From positions 1 to 10,371 of the forward strand of contig CANRBU010000033.1 in the NCBI GenBank assembly GCA_947628925.1: a stretch of 10,371 nucleotides of DNA, written 5' to 3'. The notes below the pieces were generated by a model. It saw only the letters and a list, made by a program, of their open reading frames with translations. It ran no database searches and was not told the DNA's origin. Both the position numbers and the translations under genes were made by a program. This document shows, in pieces, positions 1-6,306 of this stretch (positions within the stretch are counted from its first letter, which is position 1; each line of letters opens with the position of its first letter). Source of the stretch: an uncultured Clostridia bacterium. Lineage in GTDB: Bacteria > Bacillota > Clostridia > TANB77 > CAG-508.

Positions 1-77
1 TTAGGTATATCTAGTTTTGGTGGTATATTTTTATATATATTTACTTTTTCTTTAAAAACATCTTTAAATTGTAACAT
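1..77 (-). CDS. 5' end of an unidentified divergent gene, cut by the left edge
   Basis: Reading leftward from base 77, an ATG opens a frame that stays open to the window edge (25 codons: MLQFKDVFKEKVNIYKN, then IPPKLDIP). The fragment is lysine-rich, with no signal peptide or membrane segment. The start is well supported: AGAAAGGA (complement of 88-95) lies 10 bases upstream, the same ribosome-binding pattern as the + strand genes, and a near-consensus promoter lies further up at 112-140. The fragment is too short to identify a family. It is transcribed away from the polysaccharide cluster and may be unrelated to it. Confidence 0.62.
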   Translation of the reverse strand, partial: MLQFKDVFKEKVNIYKNIPPKLDIP

Positions 78-111
78 TTTTGCCAAATCCTTTCTTTTTA
101 ACTTCAATCAC

Positions 112-140
112 ATTATATTATAACAATATTCTAAAGTCAA
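112..140 (-). promoter_or_regulatory. Predicted sigma-A promoter for the left-edge gene
   Basis: On the - strand there is a -35 box TTGACT (140 to 135), a 17-base spacer and a perfect -10 box TATAAT (117 to 112). Transcription would start near base 105, giving a leader of about 28 bases that carries the AGAAAGGA ribosome binding site. A second TATAAT overlaps (122 to 117), but its spacing of 12 from the -35 is too short. Confidence 0.7.
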
Positions 141-171
141 TAAATGTTGATAATTATATTTTAATGTAAAT

Positions 172-184
172 AAGGCATTGCCTT
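172..184. repeat. Perfect 6-1-6 inverted repeat overlapping the -35 region
   Basis: AAGGCA (172-177), one central T (178), then TGCCTT (179-184): a perfect inverted repeat in the divergent intergenic region. It covers most of the -35 element of the + strand promoter (178-183), so it could be an operator. A run of T continues to 188, so as RNA it would resemble a very short hairpin-plus-T terminator, but no gene ends upstream on the + strand. A repeat this short could occur by chance. Confidence 0.3.
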
Positions 185-206
185 TTTTGAATATTTTTGA
201 TATACT
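178..206 (+). promoter_or_regulatory. Predicted promoter of the polysaccharide cluster (extended -10)
   Basis: TATACT (201-206) is preceded by TG at 198-199, making an extended -10 (TGATATACT). A weak -35, TTGCCT (178-183), sits 17 bases upstream. Transcription would start near 213, leaving about 25 bases of leader that holds the ribosome binding site AAAGGA (222-227) ten bases before the ATG at 238. It likely drives the genes from 238 to about 6211, which are closely spaced with no terminator visible. Confidence 0.6.
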
Positions 207-237
207 AGAGGCACATACATGAAAGGAAGATGTTGAA

Positions 238-720
238 ATGGAAAAAAACGCAATTACCATAATAGTACCTTGCTATAATGTCGAAAAATGTGTAGAAAAA
301 GCTATAAATTCTTTATTAAAACAAACATATAAAAATTTACAAATTATTGCAATAGATGATTGTTCAACAGACAATACACATTTTGTTTTAAAACAATTGC
401 AAAATCAAAATAAATCAAAAATAGAAATTTATAATAATAAAGAAAACATGGGACTTGCATATACGCGAAACAGAGGCATTGAATTAGCTACGACTCAATA
501 TGTAGGCTTTCTAGATGCTGATGATTATATAGATAATAATTATTACGAGGAATTAATGAAAAATATTATACAAGAAAATGCAGATATTGCAATTAGTGAT
601 ATTTTACTTGTAAATGAAGGAGGTATGCCGATTAATGCAATACAACCAGGGATAAACACACGGAGTAAAAGATATAAAAGAAGCAGTATTAGATACAGAT
701 TCATCTGCATCTGCTTGTAA
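238..720 (+). CDS. GT2 glycosyltransferase, N-terminal fragment as it reads in this sequence
   Basis: This is the portion translated from the proper start. ATG 238 has AAAGGA (222-227) ten bases upstream. It encodes 160 residues, but only about the first 141 are authentic. Residues 142-160 (RSKRYKRSSIRYRFICICL) are the product of the wrong frame and do not resemble a GT2 domain. The fragment keeps the N-terminal Rossmann-like nucleotide-binding half of a GT-A fold, with the DD pair at 40-41 and DADD at 93-96. It lacks the acceptor-binding half and would probably be inactive. It is the 5' piece of the broken gene spanning 238-2170. Confidence 0.7.
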   Translation: MEKNAITIIVPCYNVEKCVEKAINSLLKQTYKNLQIIAIDDCSTDNTHFVLKQLQNQNKSKIEIYNNKENMGLAYTRNRGIELATTQYVGFLDADDYIDNNYYEELMKNIIQENADIAISDILLVNEGGMPINAIQPGINTRSKRYKRSSIRYRFICICL

Positions 721-1003
721 TAAAATATTTAGAAAAGATGTAATTGAAAAATTTCCATTTTTAGAAGGAAAACAAAATGAAGATATTGCATCTGTTATTC
801 CAGCTATAGTACATTCAAAGAAAATTGCTTATACTAACAATGTAAAATACTACTATGTTCAAAGATATGATTCAATTCAAAATTCTAACTTTTCAGAAAA
901 AAGATTTGATATTTTTGACTCAGTAAAAGTTGCGTTAGAAAGAATAGAAAATGTAGAAAATTATAAAAAATATAGAACTTTAATTTTATATCATCAAATT
1001 CTA

Positions 1004-2170
1004 ATGTTATATGCTTTTGTAATTCTTCCAATGAAGGGGTTTAGAAAAAGACAAAAATATATTAGCTTATTTATAAAAAAACAAGAAGAATTGCAAATTG
1101 CAAAAGATAAAGAATGTATTAAAAAATTTTTAAAAGGAAAAAATAAGCTAGGCAAAATATATTGGTATTTAGCCATAAAACTCTTAAGTTTACAATCTGC
1201 AACCATAATTAACAGCCTAACTTCTTTAAGTAGATTATTTACAGGGAAAAATGTTATAAGCAGACAAATTACATTTTTAGATTTGTTAAAAGAGGCAAAA
1301 AAGCAAAACAACAAGAAAAAATCAAAAATTTCTATAACTGCTGTTGTTCCAAATTACAATTATAGTGATTTTTTATTACAGAGGGTTTATAGTATTTTAT
1401 ACCAGACTGAAAAAATAAGTGAATTAATTATATTAGATGATTGTTCAACAGATAATAGTAGAAAAACAATTGATGAGATAGTTCAAAAATTAGAACCTTA
1501 TATAAATATTAGAAAAATATATAATGAAACTAACTCAGGTACAGCTTTTAAACAATGGCAAAAAGGAATTAATGCAGCAAAAAGTGATTATGTTTGGATT
1601 GCAGAAGCAGATGACTATTGTGATAAAAACATGCTAAAAAAACTAGTTAAATGTATAAAAAAAGATAAAAAAATATCAATAGCATATGTAGATACAGCTT
1701 TTATAGATTCAAAAGGAAAAATCATTTTAAAATCTATTAAACCAGAAATAGATATTAGAAAAACAGGGCATTGGGACCATTCATATATTACAAGCGGAGA
1801 AGATGAATTGCAAAATTATACTTTCTTAAATTGTACAATTGCAAATGTTTCTTCTAGTTTAATAAAAAAAGGTAATTATGATTATATTTTTGAAACTGCT
1901 GGACAATATAAACAAGCAGGTGATTGGGTATTTTATGCAAATTTAATGAAAACAGGAGATGTTGCCTATATAAATAAAGCATATAACTACTATAGATTAC
2001 ATGGAAGCAATGTTTCAAGTACAATGGGAAAACAAGAACACCTAGATGAAATTAAAAAGATTCATAACAATATGAGGGAACTTACAGCAATTACAAATTG
2101 GCATGAAAAAGAATTTGCAAAAAGATATGAATTTTTAAAAGAAGCATGGAAATTAGATAAAACTGATTAA
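1004..2170 (+). CDS. GT2 glycosyltransferase, C-terminal fragment with a complete second catalytic domain
   Basis: The first possible start codon downstream of the frame break is ATG 1004, giving 388 residues. It has no ribosome binding site and lies inside the helical linker of the two-domain protein, so it is probably not a native start; the same frame is open without interruption from about 656. From about residue 110 there is an entire GT2 domain: ITAVVPNYNY, LDDCSTDN (Asp 145-146), AEADD (200-204) and a C-terminal segment with YYRLHGSNVSS (about 327). This domain could still be active if translated. The segment from about 656 to 1003 upstream is coding sequence in the same frame, not a gene-free gap. 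Confidence 0.6.
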   Translation: MLYAFVILPMKGFRKRQKYISLFIKKQEELQIAKDKECIKKFLKGKNKLGKIYWYLAIKLLSLQSATIINSLTSLSRLFTGKNVISRQITFLDLLKEAKKQNNKKKSKISITAVVPNYNYSDFLLQRVYSILYQTEKISELIILDDCSTDNSRKTIDEIVQKLEPYINIRKIYNETNSGTAFKQWQKGINAAKSDYVWIAEADDYCDKNMLKKLVKCIKKDKKISIAYVDTAFIDSKGKIILKSIKPEIDIRKTGHWDHSYITSGEDELQNYTFLNCTIANVSSSLIKKGNYDYIFETAGQYKQAGDWVFYANLMKTGDVAYINKAYNYYRLHGSNVSSTMGKQEHLDEIKKIHNNMRELTAITNWHEKEFAKRYEFLKEAWKLDKTD

Positions 2171-2211
2171 CTACTATCTGCAGGCATAAAAACAGAAAGG
2201 AATACTTAAGT

Positions 2212-3801
2212 ATGAATACATTTTTAAAAGAACATAAAAATCAAATTTTGGTTATTGGAATATTTGTAGTATTTGCAATATTTTTGCTATTCCAACATCA
2301 ATTTTTATATTTATATCATGATGATTATGGATATGCATCATTAAGCTATATACAAGACTCACCACCAAATATTGAAGGAACTAATTTTTCTTTATCAGAT
2401 ATTCTTAATTTTTTAAACAAGCATTATTTTACATGGGGTGGTAGAGTTTTAGCATATTTTTTTGAAATTGCAATTTTACACTATTTAGGCTTAGGAGGTT
2501 TTAGAATTTTCCAAGCTATAATGATACTAGGAATTTTTATCATGATATATAAAATTATGAGCAAGATTTTAGATAGAAAAGTACCTAGTTGGATATTAGC
2601 ACTTGTAACTGTGAGTTTATATGGAGTTACAGAAATATTGACTTTTCATATTAGCATATTTTGGATTTCCGCTTCAATTTCATATGTAATACCAATATTT
2701 TTCTTTTTACTTTTTGTATATTTATATTCATTCAGAAAAAAAGAGGAAAATGAGTCAACTTTTAAAAAGATATTTTATAATTCTATATTAGTGTTAAGTA
2801 TGATTTTTGCAACATTTTCGCAAGAACAAATTGGTGTTGCAAGTTTAATGTATATTGCGACATGGACAGTATATCATTTTATAAAAGATAAAAAAATTAG
2901 CAAACTTGATATTTTATTTACAGTTGTAAGTTTAATATCTTTTGCAATATTAATGTTAGCACCTGGAAATGAAATTAGAAAACAAGACCCTACAAGTTTA
3001 CCTTTTTATTCACAGCCTTTTCTAGAAAGAACAGCAAAAGGAATAGCAGAAACTATAGCTGGAAATTTTGGTAATGCAAATAGAATCTTTTCAGTTTTCT
3101 TCTTTGGTATAGCTCTTATAGCTGGGGCTAGAAATATACAAAAAAATATAGGGTTAAAAAGTTTAAATATTTTAAATTTAATATCTACATCAGGAATATT
3201 ATTGATGTTTTTCACACAAGAAGAAGGCTATTTTAGCTATGCATATAATCTTTTTGATAACAATATATATAAAGTTATTATACTTGGAGTTACACTTTTG
3301 CAATTAGCATTAATTGCATATAGTATTACAATAAATTTATGGAATAGAAATAGAAAAGAATTTGCATTTTTGTTTTGGGGAGCAATTTTATCACAAGGGG
3401 CAATGGCTGTTGCACCATATTTTCCTTTACGCTCAACTATTATTTTTGAATACATTTTTTACTTAATAGGAATTGATGTAATTGCAGAAATATATGATAA
3501 AAACAAGATTATAGTTAGCTGCATTGTAATACCTTTTCTACTAGTATGTATCATCAACATGGCTAAAATTACAAAAGGATATTGGGAAAATGATGAAGTT
3601 AACTTGCAAAATCATATGACATTATTATCTGCAGAAGAAGAGATAGAAAAAGGAAATAAAGTTGATAAGATTGAATTAAATAAACTTCCAAATATTGAAT
3701 GCTCAGCTGCTCAACCATATGAAGAAAATTTTGATTATATTTTGTGGTGGATAAAGGAGTATTATAATCTGCCTTACGAAATTGATATACAATACAACTA
3801 G
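2212..3801 (+). CDS. Polytopic membrane protein, DUF6056-like, probable GT-C-type glycosyltransferase
   Basis: A 529-residue integral membrane protein with about ten hydrophobic helices. The start ATG has GAAAGG (2195-2200) eleven bases upstream. TM1 is at about 12-32, followed by HDDYGYA (36-42), an acidic pair in the first outer loop, where GT-C enzymes carry catalytic carboxylates. Further shared motifs are TWGGRV (74-79), SQEQ (203-206), APGNEIRK (250-257) and PLRS (405-408). After the last helix (about 432-450) there is a hydrophilic tail of about 75 residues. The pattern of DD near the N-terminus, W..R, EQ and PGN..R matches, from memory, the DUF6056 family seen in Firmicutes polysaccharide loci. 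It is shared with the protein at 8062-9309. The role is inferred: sugar transfer from a polyprenyl-phosphate donor to a surface polymer outside the membrane. The adjacent GtrA-like and GtrB-like genes fit this. Being a polymerase or another carbohydrate membrane enzyme is not excluded. Confidence 0.72.
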   Translation: MNTFLKEHKNQILVIGIFVVFAIFLLFQHQFLYLYHDDYGYASLSYIQDSPPNIEGTNFSLSDILNFLNKHYFTWGGRVLAYFFEIAILHYLGLGGFRIFQAIMILGIFIMIYKIMSKILDRKVPSWILALVTVSLYGVTEILTFHISIFWISASISYVIPIFFFLLFVYLYSFRKKEENESTFKKIFYNSILVLSMIFATFSQEQIGVASLMYIATWTVYHFIKDKKISKLDILFTVVSLISFAILMLAPGNEIRKQDPTSLPFYSQPFLERTAKGIAETIAGNFGNANRIFSVFFFGIALIAGARNIQKNIGLKSLNILNLISTSGILLMFFTQEEGYFSYAYNLFDNNIYKVIILGVTLLQLALIAYSITINLWNRNRKEFAFLFWGAILSQGAMAVAPYFPLRSTIIFEYIFYLIGIDVIAEIYDKNKIIVSCIVIPFLLVCIINMAKITKGYWENDEVNLQNHMTLLSAEEEIEKGNKVDKIELNKLPNIECSAAQPYEENFDYILWWIKEYYNLPYEIDIQYN

Positions 3802-3847
3802 TTGAAAAATAATTACAATTTTGGCGTCGTACGGTGGCGAACTACAA

Positions 3848-3870
3848 GAAAGGAATCACAGAAAAAAATG
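3848..3870 (+). promoter_or_regulatory. Ribosome binding site that decides the GtrA-like start
   Basis: GAAAGGA (3848-3854) precedes ATG 3868 by 13-14 bases. This is at the long end of the 10-14 base spacing that this AAAGGA-type site shows before other genes here (238, 2212, 5282, 6307). The alternative TTG at 3802 directly follows the previous stop codon and has no purine-rich site, so ATG 3868 is preferred. Confidence 0.6.
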
Positions 3871-4293
3871 GAGAATTTAAAAGAAATTTTTGATAAATAT
3901 AAAGATATAATATTTTATATAATTTTTGGAATACTTACTACAATTATAAATATTGGTTCTTTTTATATTATGAATTCAATTTTTCATTGGGAGGAGAATA
4001 TCGCTAATATAATTGCTATTTCACTTGCTGTGCTTGTAGCATATATTACAAATAAAGATTTAGTTTTTCATTCTCAAGCTAATGGGATGCAAGAAAAGAT
4101 TATTGAATTTTTAAAATTTATACTAGGCAGAATTTTTACAATGCTTGTTGAATATTTTGGATGTCTATTTTTATTTAAATATGCACCAATTCCTGCAATA
4201 ATTAGTAAATGTGGAATGACTATTATAGTTATTATTTTAAACTTTTTTATAAGCAAATTTTTTGCCTTTAAGAAAAAAGACAAAGTGGAATAA
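3868..4293 (+). CDS. GtrA-family small membrane protein (putative polyprenyl-linked sugar flippase component)
   Basis: A 141-residue protein with four hydrophobic helices (about 13-35, 45-62, 83-105, 110-131), the usual GtrA size. Family signatures are YITNKDLVF (59-67), the conserved TNK..VF loop after helix 2, and NFFISKFFAFKK (125-136) at the C-terminus. In characterised GtrA-GtrB-GtrC systems, GtrA-type proteins are thought to move undecaprenyl-phosphate-linked sugars across the membrane. The frame extends upstream to a TTG at 3802, but that extension (KNNYNFGVVRWRTTRKESQ) is basic, not GtrA-like, and lacks a ribosome binding site. Only one GtrA-like gene is visible for two GtrB-like genes. 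The stop is 15 bases before the next start, consistent with one operon. Confidence 0.82.
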   Translation: MENLKEIFDKYKDIIFYIIFGILTTIINIGSFYIMNSIFHWEENIANIIAISLAVLVAYITNKDLVFHSQANGMQEKIIEFLKFILGRIFTMLVEYFGCLFLFKYAPIPAIISKCGMTIIVIILNFFISKFFAFKKKDKVE

Positions 4294-4308
4294 GAGGGGG
4301 CATTTTTA

Positions 4309-5244
4309 GTGAAAAAAATATCAATCGTTATACCAATGTATTGCGAAGAAAAAGTTGTAAAAGAATGTTATTTAAGAATAAAAAATGTTTTAAGTAATTT
4401 ACCAAATTATGAAACTGAAATAATTGTTATAGATGATGGAAGTAAAGATGCTACATTAGAGATTTTAGAAGAATTAGCAAAACAAGACATGTCATTAAAA
4501 GTTATATCTTTTTCTCGTAATTTTGGACATCAATCTGCTGTTACCTGTGGACTTGAATATGTAACAGGTGATGCAATTGTTATTATTGATGCAGATTTGC
4601 AAGATCCACCAGAATTAATAAAAGATATGCTTGACTTGTGGGAACAAGGATATGATGTTATTTATGGTAAGAGAAAAGTAAGAAAAGGAGAATCTGCTTT
4701 TAAGCTTTTTACAGCAAAAATGTTTTACCAAACTTTAAATGCACTATCAGATGTTGAAATTCCAAAAGATACAGGAGATTTTAGATTAGTAGATAGAAAA
4801 GTTGTAGATGCTATAAATCAATTACCTGAGCACAACAAATTTTTAAGGGGGCTATTTAGTTGGGTTGGATATAAACAAATTCCTATTGAATATGATAGAC
4901 AAGCTCGTTTTGCAGGAACTACGAAATATCCACTTAAAAAAATGTTGAAATTAGCATCAGATGGGATAATCAGTTTTTCTACAAAACCTTTAAAAATAGT
5001 AGGAACATTAGGTATATTGTCAGTATTTGTATCATTTTTGTTACTTTTGTATGCAATTGCTTCATATATTTGGAAGCTAAATAATCTATCTGCTGGATGG
5101 ACATCTATTATGGTAGCTATTACATTTTTTGCAGGGATACAATTATTATCAATTTGGATAATTGCAGAGTACATAGGAAGAATTTATGAAGAATCAAAGA
5201 GAAGACCACAGTTTATTGTTAATAAAAAAATTAATATAGATTAG
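4309..5244 (+). CDS. GtrB/DPM1-like polyprenyl-phosphate glycosyltransferase, copy 1
   Basis: A 311-residue GT2 enzyme starting with GTG, with GAGGGGG (4294-4300) eight bases upstream. The cytoplasmic catalytic domain (1-225) shows SIVIPMYCEE, IDDGSKD (Asp 42-43), FSRNFGHQSAV (68-78), the metal-binding IDADLQDPPE (93-102), GDFRLVDR (156-163) and FAGTTKYPLKKM (201-212). Two membrane helices follow (about 228-253 and 263-288), then the basic end YIGRIYEESKRRP. This is the DPM/DPG-synthase-like layout of GtrB and its relatives, which transfer a sugar from UDP or GDP to undecaprenyl phosphate on the inner membrane face. The sugar cannot be read from sequence; glucose, GlcNAc or a related hexose are the usual candidates. 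It sits next to the GtrA-like gene and a paralogue at 5282, and could work with either DUF6056-like protein. Confidence 0.88.
   Translation: MKKISIVIPMYCEEKVVKECYLRIKNVLSNLPNYETEIIVIDDGSKDATLEILEELAKQDMSLKVISFSRNFGHQSAVTCGLEYVTGDAIVIIDADLQDPPELIKDMLDLWEQGYDVIYGKRKVRKGESAFKLFTAKMFYQTLNALSDVEIPKDTGDFRLVDRKVVDAINQLPEHNKFLRGLFSWVGYKQIPIEYDRQARFAGTTKYPLKKMLKLASDGIISFSTKPLKIVGTLGILSVFVSFLLLLYAIASYIWKLNNLSAGWTSIMVAITFFAGIQLLSIWIIAEYIGRIYEESKRRPQFIVNKKINID
4502..4527 (+). repeat. Direct repeat shared by the two GtrB-like genes, copy 1
   Basis: A 26-base stretch encoding ISFSRNFG is identical to 5478-5503 in the neighbouring paralogue. A second stretch, 4588-4611 (DADLQDPP), matches 5564-5587 with a single mismatch. 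The identity includes synonymous positions, among them a CGT arginine codon that is uncommon beside AGA in this region. Confidence 0.75.
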
Positions 5245-5281
5245 ATAAAGTTTTTGTGCAATGGAAAGGAAGTATTAATAA

Positions 5282-6211
5282 ATGGAAAAATTATCAATTA
5301 TTGTACCATGTTATAATGAAGAAGAAACAGTAGATTTGTTTTATAAAGAAGCAGAACGCGTTAAAGCACAAGATTTTCAAGAAATGGAATTTGAATATAT
5401 TTTTGTAGATGATGGTTCTAAAGATAAAACATTAGAAAAGATTAAAAAACTTGCAAATGACAATGAACATGTAAGATTTATATCTTTTTCTCGTAATTTT
5501 GGAAAAGAAGCAGCAATTCTTGCAGGTCTAGATGAAGCAACAGGTGATTATATTACTTTAATGGATGCAGATTTACAAGATCCACCATCACTACTTAAAA
5601 AAATGTATGATATGATAAAACAAGAAGGATATGATTGCATTGCAACTAGGCGTATTACACGTAAAGGTGAACCACCAATTCGTAGCTTTTTTGCAAAATG
5701 TTTTTACAAATTGATTAACCATATTTCTGATGTTGAAATGATTGATGGTGCAAGAGATTTTAGATTAATGACAAGACAAATGGTTGAAAGCATTACATCA
5801 ATGAGAGAATATAACCGCTTCTCAAAAGGTTTATTTAGTTTTGTAGGCTTTAAAACAAAATGGATTGAATACGAAAATGTAGAAAGAGTTGCAGGACAAT
5901 CAAAGTGGTCATTTTGGAAATTATTTAAATATGCAATTGAAGGAATAACAGCTTTTTCAACAACACCATTAATACTTTCTTCATTTATAGGATTAATATT
6001 TTGTTTAGTTGCTTTCCTTTTAATATTGTTTATAATTGTAAAAACTTTAATATTTGGTGACCCTACAAGTGGATGGCCATCTATGGTATGCATTATAGTT
6101 TTTGTAAGTGGAATACAATTATTTTCTTTAGGAATTATAGGACAATATTTATCAAAAACATATTTAGAAGTAAAACATAGACCAACATATATTATTAAAG
6201 AGAAAAAATAA
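5282..6211 (+). CDS. GtrB/DPM1-like polyprenyl-phosphate glycosyltransferase, copy 2
   Basis: A 309-residue paralogue of the preceding gene, with the same layout but clearly diverged along its length. ATG 5282 has GAAAGGA (5264-5270) upstream. The catalytic part has SIIVPCYNEEE, VDDGSKD (Asp 43-44), FSRNFGKEAA (69-78), MDADLQDPP (94-102), ARDFRLMTR (157-165) and RVAGQSKWSFWK (202-213). Two C-terminal helices (about 230-256 and 264-288) are followed by LSKTYLEVKHRPTY. The EVKHRP ending and the RDFRLM and QSKWS motifs are typical of bactoprenol glucosyltransferases such as GtrB/YfdH and of Gram-positive relatives, so this copy is the more canonical one. It probably charges undecaprenyl phosphate with a hexose, possibly a different sugar from copy 1. 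It is the last gene before the internal promoter at 6223. Confidence 0.89.
   Translation: MEKLSIIVPCYNEEETVDLFYKEAERVKAQDFQEMEFEYIFVDDGSKDKTLEKIKKLANDNEHVRFISFSRNFGKEAAILAGLDEATGDYITLMDADLQDPPSLLKKMYDMIKQEGYDCIATRRITRKGEPPIRSFFAKCFYKLINHISDVEMIDGARDFRLMTRQMVESITSMREYNRFSKGLFSFVGFKTKWIEYENVERVAGQSKWSFWKLFKYAIEGITAFSTTPLILSSFIGLIFCLVAFLLILFIIVKTLIFGDPTSGWPSMVCIIVFVSGIQLFSLGIIGQYLSKTYLEVKHRPTYIIKEKK
5478..5503 (+). repeat. Direct repeat shared by the two GtrB-like genes, copy 2
   Basis: Identical over 26 bases to 4502-4527, about 976 bases apart and in the same coding context. Recombination between the copies would fuse the two GtrB-like genes into one in-frame chimera and delete the intervening sequence. 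The repeat may simply reflect shared ancestry. Confidence 0.75.
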
Positions 6212-6222
6212 GTAAAAAAATG

Positions 6223-6251
6223 TTGTTTTTTCTTGGCTATAATGATATAAT
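6223..6251 (+). promoter_or_regulatory. Predicted internal promoter ahead of the dTDP-rhamnose genes
   Basis: TTGTTT (6223-6228), a 17-base spacer and a perfect -10 box TATAAT (6246-6251) lie in the 95-base gap between the second GtrB-like gene and rfbD. Transcription would start near 6258, giving a leader of about 49 bases with AAAGGA (6291-6296) before ATG 6307. A second TATAAT (6238-6243) is only 9 bases from the -35 and is less likely to be used. This is the longest true intergenic gap downstream of 238, so the rml genes could be expressed apart from the transferases. Confidence 0.6.
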
Positions 6252-6306
6252 GAGGACGTTAAAATTGAGGTAAATGATTTTATGCATTAGAAAGGAATGA
6301 AGAAAA

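Larger units (their letters stand above)
238..2170 (+). pseudogene. Tandem two-domain family 2 glycosyltransferase, interrupted by a frameshift
   Basis: Two frames together encode one large cytoplasmic glycosyltransferase of about 643 residues. The first runs from the ATG at 238. The second is open from about 656 to the stop at 2170. Joining them with one base skipped near 661 gives a continuous product. Domain 1 (about residues 5-250) has VPCYN, the nucleotide-binding Asp pair in AIDDCSTDN (40-41), the metal-binding DADD (93-96), and, beyond the break, a typical GT2 tail (NKIFRKDVIEKFPF, NEDIA, YYYVQRYDSIQ). A lysine-rich helical linker follows. Domain 2 (about 363-600) repeats the pattern with VPNYN, LDDCSTDN (Asp 400-401) and AEADD (456-459). 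The second frame has no ATG, GTG or TTG between 656 and 1004 and no ribosome binding site at 1004, so two separate native genes are unlikely. The break could be a real mutation, a sequencing or assembly error, or a switchable site. The donor and acceptor sugars cannot be told. Confidence 0.75.

Noticed and set aside
172..188. Rho-independent terminator reading of the AAGGCA/TGCCTT repeat plus T-run
   Set aside because: No + strand gene ends upstream, the stem is very short with a one-base centre, and the feature lies upstream of the predicted transcription start. An operator or chance repeat is more plausible.
653..720. Programmed ribosomal frameshifting to make the full two-domain glycosyltransferase
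   Set aside because: There is no heptameric slippery site, and a tRNA reading ACA could not re-pair on CAC after a +1 slip. A mutation, error or repeat-length change explains the break better.
994..1314. Open frame on the - strand opposite the linker of the tandem glycosyltransferase
   Set aside because: It lies antisense to convincing coding sequence, has no family-like motifs and no ribosome binding site of the local type. AT-rich coding DNA often leaves such antisense frames open. The - strand frames at 3006-3215, 3237-3455, 4074-4283, 4818-5174 and 5704-6093 are rejected for the same reason.
3802..3867. TTG start at 3802 extending the GtrA-like protein by 22 residues
   Set aside because: It abuts the previous stop, has no ribosome binding site, and the added residues are basic and unlike the GtrA N-terminus. 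ATG 3868 has an upstream GAAAGGA and gives the usual family length.
6201..6232. Possible terminator after the second GtrB-like gene
   Set aside because: The only pairing is an A-run with a T-run, with no G/C-containing stem. The T-run also overlaps the -35 of the downstream promoter.
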